The position numbers and the translations under genes were made by a program. From contig NZ_CP156626.1 of NCBI RefSeq assembly GCF_039852015.1, positions 1,956,249 through 2,020,248 of the forward strand: a stretch of DNA of 64,000 bases. Direction: 5' to 3'. Below are positions 1 through 8,263 of the stretch, piece by piece. Positions within the stretch are counted from its first letter, which is position 1. Each line of letters opens with the position of its first letter. This DNA comes from Robbsia sp. KACC 23696. GTDB lineage: Bacteria; Pseudomonadota; Gammaproteobacteria; Burkholderiales; Burkholderiaceae. The notes beneath the pieces were generated by a model. That model did no database searches. It was not told the origin of the DNA and worked only from the letters and a program-made list of their open reading frames with translations.

Positions 1-188
1 TGATCGGTCTGGTGCCGACGATACCGCTGCTGATCGTCGCGTATATGCGGATCGAGGGGGGCGAAAAGTGGCGCGTCAGCTTGACCCTGGCGTTCTGCGT
101 GACCGCCTTCATTTATGGGATCTTCGATCGCATCATTCATATTCCCTGGCCGAGCAGCGTCCTTGGCCAATGGCTTCCATGGCATTGA
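1..188 (+). CDS. TctB family protein of a tripartite tricarboxylate transporter (3' end only)
   Basis: The first 188 bases are the end of a gene that begins outside the window; the frame starting at base 3 reads 61 codons and stops with TGA at 186-188. The residues include a hydrophobic stretch, then a charged loop, a second hydrophobic stretch (TLAFCVTAFIYGIF) and the ending FDRIIHIPWPSSVLG. That ending matches the usual C-terminus of TctB (DUF1468), the small four-helix membrane subunit of TctABC carboxylate transporters. The carboxymuconolactone decarboxylase-like gene follows 14 bp later on the same strand, so the two are probably cotranscribed. Identification rests on the tail only. Confidence 0.7.
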   Translation, partial: IGLVPTIPLLIVAYMRIEGGEKWRVSLTLAFCVTAFIYGIFDRIIHIPWPSSVLGQWLPWH

Positions 189-202
189 AAGGAGAGAGCA
201 CA

Positions 203-730
203 ATGGACAAGCGACTCGCGCGTATCGACCCGGCGTCCGCGGACGCGGCACAAAAGACGGTTATCGACCGCTTGGGAGCAGGGCGTGGACGGATCCCGAC
301 GCCATTCAATATCTGGCTACACAATCCGAATCTTGCCGCAGGCATGGAGATCATCGGCACGCACGTCGATCACTCGCCCGTTCTAAGCGAAGCGGAAACG
401 GAAGTGGCCATCCTTTCGACGGCGGTTTTCTGGAACGCGCCGTACGTCATTGCCAATCACCGTCGCCACGCTTTGAAAGCGGGCGTGCCGGAACCGGTGG
501 TGGACGCGATCCTGGAAAAGCGACGACCGACGGCCGGCGCCGACCGCTTTGGTGCCGTATGCGATGCGGTCGCCGATATCCTCGGCGGCGCAATGGTCGA
601 CGACGCGCGCTTCGCGCGCTACGAGGCCACGCTGGGTCGCGCCGTCATTGCCGAACTCCTCGTCACTATCGGCTATTTCACGTCGGTATCGTTGGCGATG
701 AGTTTCCACGCGCTCGAACCGAAAAATTGA
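203..730 (+). CDS. Carboxymuconolactone decarboxylase (CMD) family protein
   Basis: This 175-residue protein has the CMD/AhpD-like all-helical fold signature around residues 65-100: an acidic residue, a hydrophobic run, a Trp-Asn-Ala-Pro-Tyr turn, a histidine (NHRRHA) and KAGVPE. It lacks the CxxC pair of peroxidase-type AhpD proteins, so it resembles the PcaC-like branch of lyases/decarboxylases acting on aromatic-acid breakdown products. The ATG at 203 is chosen over an earlier in-frame start because GGAGAG lies about 8 bp upstream; an upstream start would overlap tctB. The stop overlaps the porin start by one base (TGATG), suggesting translational coupling. The substrate is not readable; linkage to TctB and a porin suggests catabolism of an imported carboxylate. 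Confidence 0.8.
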   Translation: MDKRLARIDPASADAAQKTVIDRLGAGRGRIPTPFNIWLHNPNLAAGMEIIGTHVDHSPVLSEAETEVAILSTAVFWNAPYVIANHRRHALKAGVPEPVVDAILEKRRPTAGADRFGAVCDAVADILGGAMVDDARFARYEATLGRAVIAELLVTIGYFTSVSLAMSFHALEPKN

Positions 731-1737
731 TGCGCGCGGCATGCATTGCGGGGCTCGTACTGATCGCCAGCGCCGCGCAGGCGCAGTCGTCCGTGACACT
801 TTACGGGATTGCCGACAGTGGCATTCGCTATAGCAATGACGGACACGGCGCATTGACGACCATGGAGAGCAATGGCTGGTTATCATCCAGCCGTGTGGGC
901 TTTTTGGGCCATGAAGATCTTGGTGCCGGATGGAAGGCGAATTTCCAATTGGAAGAAGGATTCAGTGTCGCCAGCGGGGCGTTGGACAATACCACTGGGG
1001 TCTTGTTCAATCGGATGGCCTATATCGGATTAAGCGGTCCTTACGGCGCATTGACACTGGGCCGGCAATGGGCGCTGGCACATGACGTCGTCTTCGATCT
1101 CGATCCTTTCTACCTGCAATATCCGACCATCGTGCCGCTGACTCAGGCGCTCGACGGCATCCATTACAGCAATGACGCGAAGTATAAAGTCGACGTAGGG
1201 CCCTTCCTGTTCAGCATGGAAAACGCCTTCGGTAATGTCGCCGGCGATTTCAATAGCGGCGCGGCGCGCAGTGTCGGTCTCCGCTACAAGACGCCGAACG
1301 TCGAGTTGGGCACCGTCTACACGCACCGAACCGTGCTTGTGGGCACGAACTATCTCAGCGACGACTACTATGCTTTAGGCGCGCAAGCGGTGCTGGGCGG
1401 ATTGCGATTCGCGGGTGGCTTCATGAATCAGAACCAGAGCGGCCTCCTCACAACTCAGGCGGTCAGAACGGAAAACTATTGGTTCGGCATCACGTACGCG
1501 ATAAGTGCGGCGACACGCATCGGCGGCGCGGCGTATGAAACGCGGCTGCCGAATACCGGGGGCGCGCACGACCTGGGTATCGTCAGCGTGATCCATTCGC
1601 TTTCCAAGCGGACCAAGCTGTATGCGGAAACCGATTTCTCCCGCTACCGCGGTTCGTACGTGACGGACGCGACATTGAATCCACATCATGCGCAACGTCA
1701 GATCGGCGTCACCGTGGGAATCGACCATAGCTTTTGA
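730..1737 (+). CDS. Gram-negative porin (general diffusion, Burkholderia type)
   Basis: The 335-residue protein starts with a signal peptide ending SAAQAQS, followed by SVTLYGIADSGIRYSND, the classic opening strand of beta-proteobacterial trimeric porins (Porin_4 family). It shows alternating hydrophobic and polar beta-strand pattern, the AYIGLSGPYGALTLGRQ segment typical of the family, and ends in phenylalanine (GIDHSF), the outer-membrane assembly signal. Length is normal for the family (330-390). It begins inside the stop codon of the preceding gene, so it is part of the same operon. It probably lets small hydrophilic solutes for this locus cross the outer membrane; selectivity cannot be read. 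Confidence 0.93.
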   Translation: MRAACIAGLVLIASAAQAQSSVTLYGIADSGIRYSNDGHGALTTMESNGWLSSSRVGFLGHEDLGAGWKANFQLEEGFSVASGALDNTTGVLFNRMAYIGLSGPYGALTLGRQWALAHDVVFDLDPFYLQYPTIVPLTQALDGIHYSNDAKYKVDVGPFLFSMENAFGNVAGDFNSGAARSVGLRYKTPNVELGTVYTHRTVLVGTNYLSDDYYALGAQAVLGGLRFAGGFMNQNQSGLLTTQAVRTENYWFGITYAISAATRIGGAAYETRLPNTGGAHDLGIVSVIHSLSKRTKLYAETDFSRYRGSYVTDATLNPHHAQRQIGVTVGIDHSF

Positions 1738-1772
1738 ATCATAGCGGCAGTCGCGTAATGAAGGAGCGGTTG

Positions 1773-3023
1773 ATGAAGATAGGGTGGTATTCGGAACTGA
1801 CACCAATCGAACGACGGACCTATTGGGCCTGCTTCGGCGGCTATACGCTCGATTCGCTCGACTCGACGATGTATGCCTTGCTGGTGCCGGTATTGATCGC
1901 AGTGCTTGGCCTATCGAAACCGCAGATCGGCCTCCTGGCAACGTCGGGCCTGATCGGTAATGCGATCGGCGGGTGGGCGGCCGGTATCATGGCCGACCGA
2001 ATCGGACGGATCACCGTGCTGAAAAGCACGATCCTATGGGTCGCGGCTTTCAGCCTTCTGGCTGCGGCGACCTCCGGATTCCACGAATTACTGGTGGTAC
2101 GCGGCCTGCAAGGCCTCGGTTATGGCGGCGAGGCCGCCGTAGGCGGCGTGTTGATCAGCGAGGCGGTGCGGCCCGCGTTACGCGGCCGCGTGGCCGCCTC
2201 CGTTCAATCCGGCTTTGCGGTCGGCTATGCGATGTCGACAGCGCTGATGCCGATCGTTTTCCAGTTTTTTCCGCAGACCTCGGGATGGCGTGTGATGTTC
2301 GTCATCGGGGTCGTGCCCGCCGTCCTGGTCTTGCTAATCCGTCGGAGCGTTCCGGAAAGCGGGCTTTTCGAGACGTCGACGAAACGCGAACACGCGGCAC
2401 CGGCCGCGCTACCCGTCTGGCGCATCTTTCAAAGCGGCTACCGACGCTCGACCGCGCTGGGCCTGCTGTTGGCAACGGGAGTGCTTGGCGCCGGTTTCGG
2501 CATGAGTGCCTGGCTGCCGGCCTATCTGCGTCTGGAACTTCATTTGAGCGCGGCGTCGATGGCCGGCTATCTTGCGGCAGGGATCGTGGGATCCTTGTTA
2601 GGCCCCTTCCTCAGTGGCTTTGCCAGTGATCGGATCGGGCGTCGGGCAACTTTTATCGGTATAGCCCTGTGCGAGGCCGCCGTCATCAGCTTGCTGTTGT
2701 TCGCGCGGCTCGACGCGTCGGCGACACTGCTTTTGATCTTCCTGCACGGAACGCTTCAGAGTGGGTTCGCCGCCGGTCTGTCTCCGACCTTTGCCGAATT
2801 GTTCGAAACGCGCGTGCGGGCAAACGGCTCCGGGTTCTGCGTGACAGGCGGCCGGGGTATCGGTGCCATCTTTCCCGCCGCGGTCGGCACGCTATCGACC
2901 GTCATGCCGTTGGGCCATGCAATGGGCTTGACGGTTTTAGTCGCTTTTGCCGCGGCGATCGCCGCGGCGCTGCTGTTACCCGAGCGTTCCGGCACCGCCC
3001 TGGATGACGTGCATCCCGTGTGA
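1773..3023 (+). CDS. MFS transporter
   Basis: A 416-residue, 12-helix major facilitator. The loop between helices 2 and 3 reads GIMADRIGRITVLK, the MFS signature (GxxxDRxGR), and it recurs in the second half as GFASDRIGRRATF. The start ATG at 1773 is preferred because AAGGAG sits 6 bp upstream; two earlier in-frame starts (TTG 1734, ATG 1758) have weaker sites. It follows the porin by 35 bp and is probably in the same operon as TctB, CMD-like protein and porin, giving outer- and inner-membrane uptake for one compound. The general look is of organic-acid:H+ symporters; the substrate is unknown. Confidence 0.88.
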   Translation: MKIGWYSELTPIERRTYWACFGGYTLDSLDSTMYALLVPVLIAVLGLSKPQIGLLATSGLIGNAIGGWAAGIMADRIGRITVLKSTILWVAAFSLLAAATSGFHELLVVRGLQGLGYGGEAAVGGVLISEAVRPALRGRVAASVQSGFAVGYAMSTALMPIVFQFFPQTSGWRVMFVIGVVPAVLVLLIRRSVPESGLFETSTKREHAAPAALPVWRIFQSGYRRSTALGLLLATGVLGAGFGMSAWLPAYLRLELHLSAASMAGYLAAGIVGSLLGPFLSGFASDRIGRRATFIGIALCEAAVISLLLFARLDASATLLLIFLHGTLQSGFAAGLSPTFAELFETRVRANGSGFCVTGGRGIGAIFPAAVGTLSTVMPLGHAMGLTVLVAFAAAIAAALLLPERSGTALDDVHPV

Positions 3024-3025
3024 CA

Positions 3026-4585
3026 TCAGAATCGGAAGGGGGTGGTGACCGCCTGGAGATCGTCGGTCTGCGCCGAGAGGGAAGCGGCGGCAGCGGCCGC
3101 TTGCTCGACCAAAGCCGCATTCTGTTGCGTGACCTCATCCATTTGTGCAATGGCGACGTTGACTTGCGCAAGGCCCTTTGCCTGCTCATCAGAGGCGAAG
3201 CTGATGTCCGCAACGATTTGATTGACGCGCGCAATGGCAGCACTCAATTGGTTCATCGTGGTTCCCGCCGAGGCAACGCGCTTGTTAGCGTCACCGACGC
3301 GTGCGCCCGATGTTTCGATCAGCTCGCGAATTTCTTTCGACGCAGAAGCGGAGCGCTGTGCCAACGTGCGCACTTCCGAAGCAACCACGGCAAAGCCGCG
3401 GCCGGAGTCGCCGGCACGGGCGGCTTCCACCGCTGCATTCAGCGCGAGAATATTGGTCTGGAACGAAATCCCTTCGATCATCCCGACGAAATGTCGCATC
3501 TGCTCCGACGACGTGCTGATCGCCGTCATCGTACCGACGACCTCGTCAAACGCCACATTGCCTTCCTGCGCGATTCTCGCCGCTTCCACCGCGATGGTTT
3601 CGGCTTGCCGCGTGTGTTCCACATTTCGGGCCACGGTCCCCATCAATTCGCCGATGCTCGCAACGGATTCCTGCAACGCAGCCGCCTGCTCCTCGGTCCG
3701 TTGCGACAGATCCTGATTGCCCGCCGCGATTTCTCGGGTCGCTACTGCTATCGACTGTGCCGACTGTTTTACCTGGCTCATCGAGTGCGTAAGCTGGCTC
3801 TTCATCGTACGGATCGATGCCAGCAGACTATCGTCCGCACCGGCATCGACGTTCACCGTCCCGGAAAGATCATTGTCCGCGATCATCGCCGCGACGGATG
3901 CCGCGTAGCGCGGATCACCGCCGAGCGAGCGCAGCAAGCTGCGGTTGATGAAGAAGACGACCGAGGAAAGGCAGGCGGCGATCAGAACCAACACGCCCAG
4001 TGATGTCCAAAGCGATTGTCGGAAGGCGGCATCCAGATCATCGATATAGACGCCGGTGATCAAGGTCCAATGCCACGGTTCGAATTGGGCGGCGACGCTC
4101 AGCTTCGGCAACGGTTCGTTCTGGCCCGGACGCGGCCAACGGTAGTGGACGAATCCAATCCCTTGCGCTTGCGCGACTTGCGCTGCCGCGCGCCATAGAT
4201 AGACACCGTCCGGATCATGGATCGTGCTGCCATCCGAATTCTCAACCTTACGCGACGCGCCGTTTGCGACGATGATCAGCTTATCGTCGACCGCCGAGAA
4301 ATAGCCGTTTTCACCGTAGTGAAGCGTGCGTATGACGTCTTTTGCCCGACGCTGCGCTTCGGCTTCGTCGATTTGATTCGTTTTGACTTGCTGGTACACC
4401 GCATCCACCGCGGCGCGGGCGACTTCCACGTCCTGACGCAAGGCCGACTCGCGCTCATGCAGGCGAACAGAGCGCACCTGAAACGCATTGGCAACCGAGA
4501 GGATCACCAAGGCCAGCATGCCGAGCACGAGCGGCATCCATAAACGTTGTCGGAACGAAAGGCGGAACATTGAGAAGGTCTCCAT
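3026..4585 (-). CDS. Methyl-accepting chemotaxis protein with periplasmic single-Cache domain
   Basis: This 519-residue chemoreceptor has an N-terminal membrane helix (about residues 12-32), a periplasmic sCache_2-like sensor (about 35-195; the YGENGYFSAVDD and HWTLITGVYIDDLD segments are typical of this small-molecule binding fold), a second membrane helix (about 195-215), a HAMP region and a cytoplasmic signalling hairpin with the conserved tip (IEGISFQTNILALNAAVEAA). It ends with PFRF and has no NWETF-type CheR tether. The gene is convergent with the MFS gene, 2 bp apart. The first ATG is used; an ATG at 4570 with GGAG about 10 bp upstream is a possible alternative. Such sensors often bind carboxylates; the ligand here is unknown. 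Confidence 0.93.
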   Translation of the reverse strand: METFSMFRLSFRQRLWMPLVLGMLALVILSVANAFQVRSVRLHERESALRQDVEVARAAVDAVYQQVKTNQIDEAEAQRRAKDVIRTLHYGENGYFSAVDDKLIIVANGASRKVENSDGSTIHDPDGVYLWRAAAQVAQAQGIGFVHYRWPRPGQNEPLPKLSVAAQFEPWHWTLITGVYIDDLDAAFRQSLWTSLGVLVLIAACLSSVVFFINRSLLRSLGGDPRYAASVAAMIADNDLSGTVNVDAGADDSLLASIRTMKSQLTHSMSQVKQSAQSIAVATREIAAGNQDLSQRTEEQAAALQESVASIGELMGTVARNVEHTRQAETIAVEAARIAQEGNVAFDEVVGTMTAISTSSEQMRHFVGMIEGISFQTNILALNAAVEAARAGDSGRGFAVVASEVRTLAQRSASASKEIRELIETSGARVGDANKRVASAGTTMNQLSAAIARVNQIVADISFASDEQAKGLAQVNVAIAQMDEVTQQNAALVEQAAAAAASLSAQTDDLQAVTTPFRF

Positions 4586-5289
4586 TACGCCCTGCGGGCG
4601 AAATGTATCGAATACACGGAAAGTTTCAGGATGGGATAATCAAATAGCGGCGCGCGCTTTCATGTCAGTGTTTACACTTAGACGATCGGCGCTTGCATTA
4701 TTGTTCCTTGCCCCGCGCTTTTTGAAACGTGATCGCTGTGGCAATAGAACGTCGGAATACGCCGATGAGAGAACGCCTGGTCATTCAAAATGCAATGCCT
4801 GTTATGCCTTCTGTTTATCGACTGGCCGCATGCTCGCGCCCCTAAGTGTCCCGCTGCAAAACGCCAGGCGAGAGTGAAGTGCCCTCGAATCAAGCGATTG
4901 TATGATCGCCGCTTCAGCGACCTTTTTATCGACGGCTGACGTTACGGCATCGAGACGCTGAAGAATAAGGGTTTACCCTAAATTGGATTTTTTAATGAAT
5001 ATTGGGATGAATGGGCAGTATCGATAACGCCGAAATCCGTCAGAAAGATCGGGTATTTCTTCACGCGCATGCAGAAAAGAGACATATCAAGATCGGTCGT
5101 GAATCTCGGTCGGAGAATCGTGTCGCCGCACCCCGCATGTTGTCGCCTATATAAGGTAAGTCAATTTCCTTCGTTGTTGCGTCGCGGAGCCGCATCTTAG
5201 AATGCGATGCGCGTCGACCTTGCCGCTTATATCGGGACAGCGGGGGCGCCGTATCTCACTCACCTCCAAGCGAACAAGAAGGGGATGGC
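4586..5289. other. Intergenic region of about 700 bp with no convincing gene
   Basis: The stretch separates the divergent chemoreceptor and substrate-binding-protein genes and presumably carries both promoters. Short open frames here show no family features and no good ribosome sites. The part from about 4960 to 5060 is AT-rich compared with its surroundings and contains the palindrome at 4968-4979. I see no tRNA or other structured RNA. Confidence 0.6.
4968..4979. promoter_or_regulatory. Palindrome AGGGTTTACCCT, candidate operator
   Basis: Perfect 5-bp arms AGGGT and ACCCT around a TT spacer, followed at once by AT-rich DNA (TTGGATTTTTTAATG). It lies about 310 bp upstream of the substrate-binding-protein gene and about 380 bp from the chemoreceptor start. 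A regulator site is plausible, but no regulator is encoded next to it and its function is inferred only from symmetry and position. Confidence 0.3.
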
Positions 5290-6363
5290 ATGGCCACTCA
5301 AACCGACAAGCTATTGTCACGCCGTCGCACCTTGGCTTCCCTAATGGCCGGTGCACTCAGTGTCACGGCGGGCAGAGTATTCGCCGCAAACGAGATGGCG
5401 GGGATGGATATGTCCGGTGCACCGTTTCCCGAATTGGGCCCTTTGCCGCCGCGACCCGCGTCTTTAAGAAAGGTAACGCTGGCCTGGAATGAAAACGCCA
5501 TTTGCACGGCGGCCATTCCGGTCGCGATCAAGAAAGGGATCTTTGCGCGCTACGGACTCGACGTGGATTTCGTGAACTACTCGGGTTCGACCGATCAGCT
5601 ATTGGAATCGATCGCTACCGGCAAAGCCGACGGTGCGGTCGGCATGGCATTGCGCTGGTTGAAGCCCTTGGATCAAGGTTTCGACGTGAAGTTGGTGGCC
5701 GGCCTGCATGGCGGCTGCATGCGCCTGCTGTCTGCGCAGAACGGCGGCGTGAAATCGCTATCCGACCTGAAAGGGAAGACCATCGGTACATCGGATCTCG
5801 CTAGTCCGGACAAGGCTTTTTTCTCGATCCTGTTGCAGCAGGCGGGTTTGAATCCCGACGCCGATGTCACATGGCGCGCCTTCCCCGGCGACCTGTTGCC
5901 GGTTGCCTTGCAGCGCGGTGAAGTCGGTGCGATATGTGGCGGCGATCCGCTCGCCTGGGAGTTTCGCAAACAGCATAATCTGCACGAGGTGGCGAACAAT
6001 ATGCAGGGGCAATACGCCCATCGCACCTGTTGCGTCGTAGGGATCCGGGGTCAATTGCTGCGTAAGGAACCCTATATTGCAAACGCGCTGGTGCGAAGCA
6101 TTCTCGAAGGCGGTCGCGTGGTAGGAGAGCAACCGGCCGAGGCCGCGGCGATCTTCTCGCAATACGCGCCCAAGGTCCCGGTTGCCGATTTGACGGCCAT
6201 GCTTCGCGAGCACGCGCATCACGATCAGCAGATCGGCACGGTATTCCAGGGACAGATCGCTGCCTATGCGCAAGACTTGAAGAGCATCGGCGTGTTTTCC
6301 GACGGCCTGAATGCGCAGAAGTTTGCACAGCGTGTGACGTCGGATCCGTTCAAGACGGCTTGA
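5290..6363 (+). CDS. NitT/TauT-type ABC transporter substrate-binding protein, Tat-exported
   Basis: A 357-residue periplasmic binding protein. The N-terminus has a twin-arginine leader (LSRRRTLASLM... ending RVFAA). The mature part opens with a Met-rich segment (NEMAGMDMSG), then a type-2 periplasmic-binding fold: VTLAWNENAICTAAIPVAIKKGIFARYGLDV, then the SDLKGKTIGTSD hinge motif typical of NMT1/SsuA-like (nitrate, sulfonate, taurine, pyrimidine precursor) binding proteins. The RBS-like AAGGGG is 7 bp upstream of the ATG. No permease or ATPase gene is adjacent: the next gene is a convergent SDR. It is therefore an orphan binding protein whose partners must lie elsewhere. The ligand is unknown. 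Confidence 0.85.
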   Translation: MATQTDKLLSRRRTLASLMAGALSVTAGRVFAANEMAGMDMSGAPFPELGPLPPRPASLRKVTLAWNENAICTAAIPVAIKKGIFARYGLDVDFVNYSGSTDQLLESIATGKADGAVGMALRWLKPLDQGFDVKLVAGLHGGCMRLLSAQNGGVKSLSDLKGKTIGTSDLASPDKAFFSILLQQAGLNPDADVTWRAFPGDLLPVALQRGEVGAICGGDPLAWEFRKQHNLHEVANNMQGQYAHRTCCVVGIRGQLLRKEPYIANALVRSILEGGRVVGEQPAEAAAIFSQYAPKVPVADLTAMLREHAHHDQQIGTVFQGQIAAYAQDLKSIGVFSDGLNAQKFAQRVTSDPFKTA

Positions 6364-6422
6364 AGCAAGGCGATCACGTCGCCTCGCTCGCACGTGCCAG
6401 CGATCATTCCCGGTATGCGTGC

Positions 6423-7196
6423 TTAGATCAGCATGCCGCCGGCGACTTCGATCCGCTGTGCATTCACCCATCCGAGGTCATCCGAGAGCAGCGCGGCGAT
6501 GACCGGGCCCACATCGCCGGGCAAGCCGGCGCGGCCGAGGGCCGTGTGGCCCGCAACCGCTTTGTTGACTTCGGGGTTGTCGCGGACCACGCCCCCGCTG
6601 AAATCGGTCGCGATCGCGCCGGGCGCCACGACGTTGACCGCGATCCGGCGCGGGCCGAGTTCCAATGCCATATAACGCGTCAACGCTTCCACCGCCGCTT
6701 TCATCGGTCCGTAGATGGCGCGGCCATTCATCGCGAAACGGGCCAAGCCCGACGAAATGTTGACGATACGGCCGCCGTCGTTGATCAGCGGCAGCAAGGT
6801 CTGCGTCAACAAGAATGGCGCTTTGAAATGCACGGCGAATTGCAGGTCCAATTCCGTCGCCGTACCGTTCGACAACGTCGCGGTGGAGGAGGTGCCGGCA
6901 TTGTTGACGAGATAGTCGAAGCGATCCGCCTTCATCGTCTGCAATGCTTCGCGCACCTGCGCGGCGAAGGCGCCGAAGGTGTCGCTTTTCGCCACGTCCA
7001 GCGGCAACGCCAATGCATCGACGCCGGCCGCCTGCGCCAACGCGCACACTTTCTCGGCCTCTTCGCGGTTGGTGTTGTACGTCAAGATGACGCCGATGCC
7101 GCGTTGCGCGAGACGCAACACCGTGTCGCGGCCGATGCCACGGCTTCCACCGGTGATCAGGGCAATTTTCTGGGATGTCGTAGAAGTAGCAGACAT
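6423..7196 (-). CDS. SDR family NAD(P)-dependent oxidoreductase
   Basis: A 257-residue classical short-chain dehydrogenase. The cofactor motif TGGSRGIG lies near residues 15-22, NNAG in the middle, and the catalytic Ser-Tyr-Lys set as NISSG then YGPMK. The sequence ends LGWVNAQRIEVAGGMLI, the usual C-terminal dimer strand. The start at 7196 is supported by GAGGAAT about 5 bp upstream; a longer frame to 7271 would use an unsupported start. It is divergent from the LysR gene at 7308, the usual arrangement of a LysR regulator and its target, so this reductase is probably controlled by that regulator. The substrate is unknown. Confidence 0.9.
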   Translation of the reverse strand: MSATSTTSQKIALITGGSRGIGRDTVLRLAQRGIGVILTYNTNREEAEKVCALAQAAGVDALALPLDVAKSDTFGAFAAQVREALQTMKADRFDYLVNNAGTSSTATLSNGTATELDLQFAVHFKAPFLLTQTLLPLINDGGRIVNISSGLARFAMNGRAIYGPMKAAVEALTRYMALELGPRRIAVNVVAPGAIATDFSGGVVRDNPEVNKAVAGHTALGRAGLPGDVGPVIAALLSDDLGWVNAQRIEVAGGMLI

Positions 7197-7307
7197 GGCG
7201 GATTCCTCGTCAATGGTGGGGTAGGTTCCGACGCACTTTACTATTCGAAATATCCGTGATAAAGAGGGCATTCACGACATCACTGGTCGAAAAACGCGAC
7301 CAATACA

Positions 7308-8222
7308 ATGAACGACCACCAGCCTGGCATCGACGACTTGCGGATCTTCGCGTTGGTGAGCCGCTTATCCAGTTTCACTGCAGCGGCACTGCAGTTGTCG
7401 GTGCCGCGTTCGACCGCATCGACCGCCGTGAAACGCCTGGAAGATCAGCTGGGTGTGCGGCTGCTGCAGAGAACCACCCGGCGCGTCGTGCTCACGCATG
7501 AGGGCCAGGCACTGCTTGAGCGTAGCGAGCGACTGCTCGAGGACTTCGGGGAGCTCGCGACGATGTTTCACACCGGCACCACTGGGTTGAGCGGTCGGCT
7601 CAGTGTGGCGCTGCCACTCGGTATGGCAACCGGCATCATCATGACGGCGCTCCCCACCTTCACCGCGTCGCACCCGGCTTTGGAGATCGACATACACAGC
7701 GCCGATCGGCGGGTCGATGTCGTGGCCGACGGCTATGACTGCGTGGTCAGAGTAGGGCGCATCGTCGACGAATCGGTTGCTTGTCGACCGCTGGGGCAAT
7801 TGGCGCTGATCAATGTCGCGAGCAGCGGGTATATCGCGCGACACGGCAAGCCGGATGACGTCGACGCGCTGGCGCATCATAGCCTGGTGAACTACCGGCC
7901 TAATCCGACCGATCCCCCCGACGAGTTCGTTTATCAAGATGCGGAACGCACCGTCCGCGTGCCAATGCGGCATCGCGTGACCGTCGACAATAGCGCCGCC
8001 TACAACGCGGCGTGTCGGGCCGGGTATGGCATCACGCAGACACCCTACATTTCGGCCGCGGCGGATTTGAAATCCGGCGTACTGGTAGAAATTCTCCCCG
8101 GCTATCGGGCCCAGCCCATGCCGATTTATCTGCTTTACCCGCACCGTCGCAACCTCCCGCCGAGAGTCCGTCTGTTCGGCGATTGGTTGAGCGAGGTCGT
8201 ACGGACGCAAATGTCGGCTTAG
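7308..8222 (+). CDS. LysR family transcriptional regulator
   Basis: A 304-residue LysR-type regulator: N-terminal winged helix (about residues 8-65, with ALQLSVPRSTASTAVKRLEDQLGVRLLQRTTRRVVLT) followed by a type-2 periplasmic-binding-like effector domain. The pattern resembles the subgroup that often controls a divergent dehydrogenase or oxidoreductase. The ATG at 7308 lies 111 bp from the start of the divergent SDR gene; that shared intergenic region should hold its binding site. The effector is unknown. A 41-bp gap separates it from the convergent 2HCT transporter. Confidence 0.93.
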   Translation: MNDHQPGIDDLRIFALVSRLSSFTAAALQLSVPRSTASTAVKRLEDQLGVRLLQRTTRRVVLTHEGQALLERSERLLEDFGELATMFHTGTTGLSGRLSVALPLGMATGIIMTALPTFTASHPALEIDIHSADRRVDVVADGYDCVVRVGRIVDESVACRPLGQLALINVASSGYIARHGKPDDVDALAHHSLVNYRPNPTDPPDEFVYQDAERTVRVPMRHRVTVDNSAAYNAACRAGYGITQTPYISAAADLKSGVLVEILPGYRAQPMPIYLLYPHRRNLPPRVRLFGDWLSEVVRTQMSA

Positions 8223-8263
8223 CCGCACCATCGCGGCGGGACGGCGTTACCGTTTCCGGCGTA

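Noticed and set aside
115-729. Upstream extension of the porin frame across the CMD-like gene
   Set aside because: The porin signal peptide and first strand start at the ATG at 730; the upstream part is another frame of the CMD-like gene.
4678-4893. Small frames in the gap between chemoreceptor and binding-protein genes
   Set aside because: No ribosome sites, no domain features and mutually overlapping on both strands.
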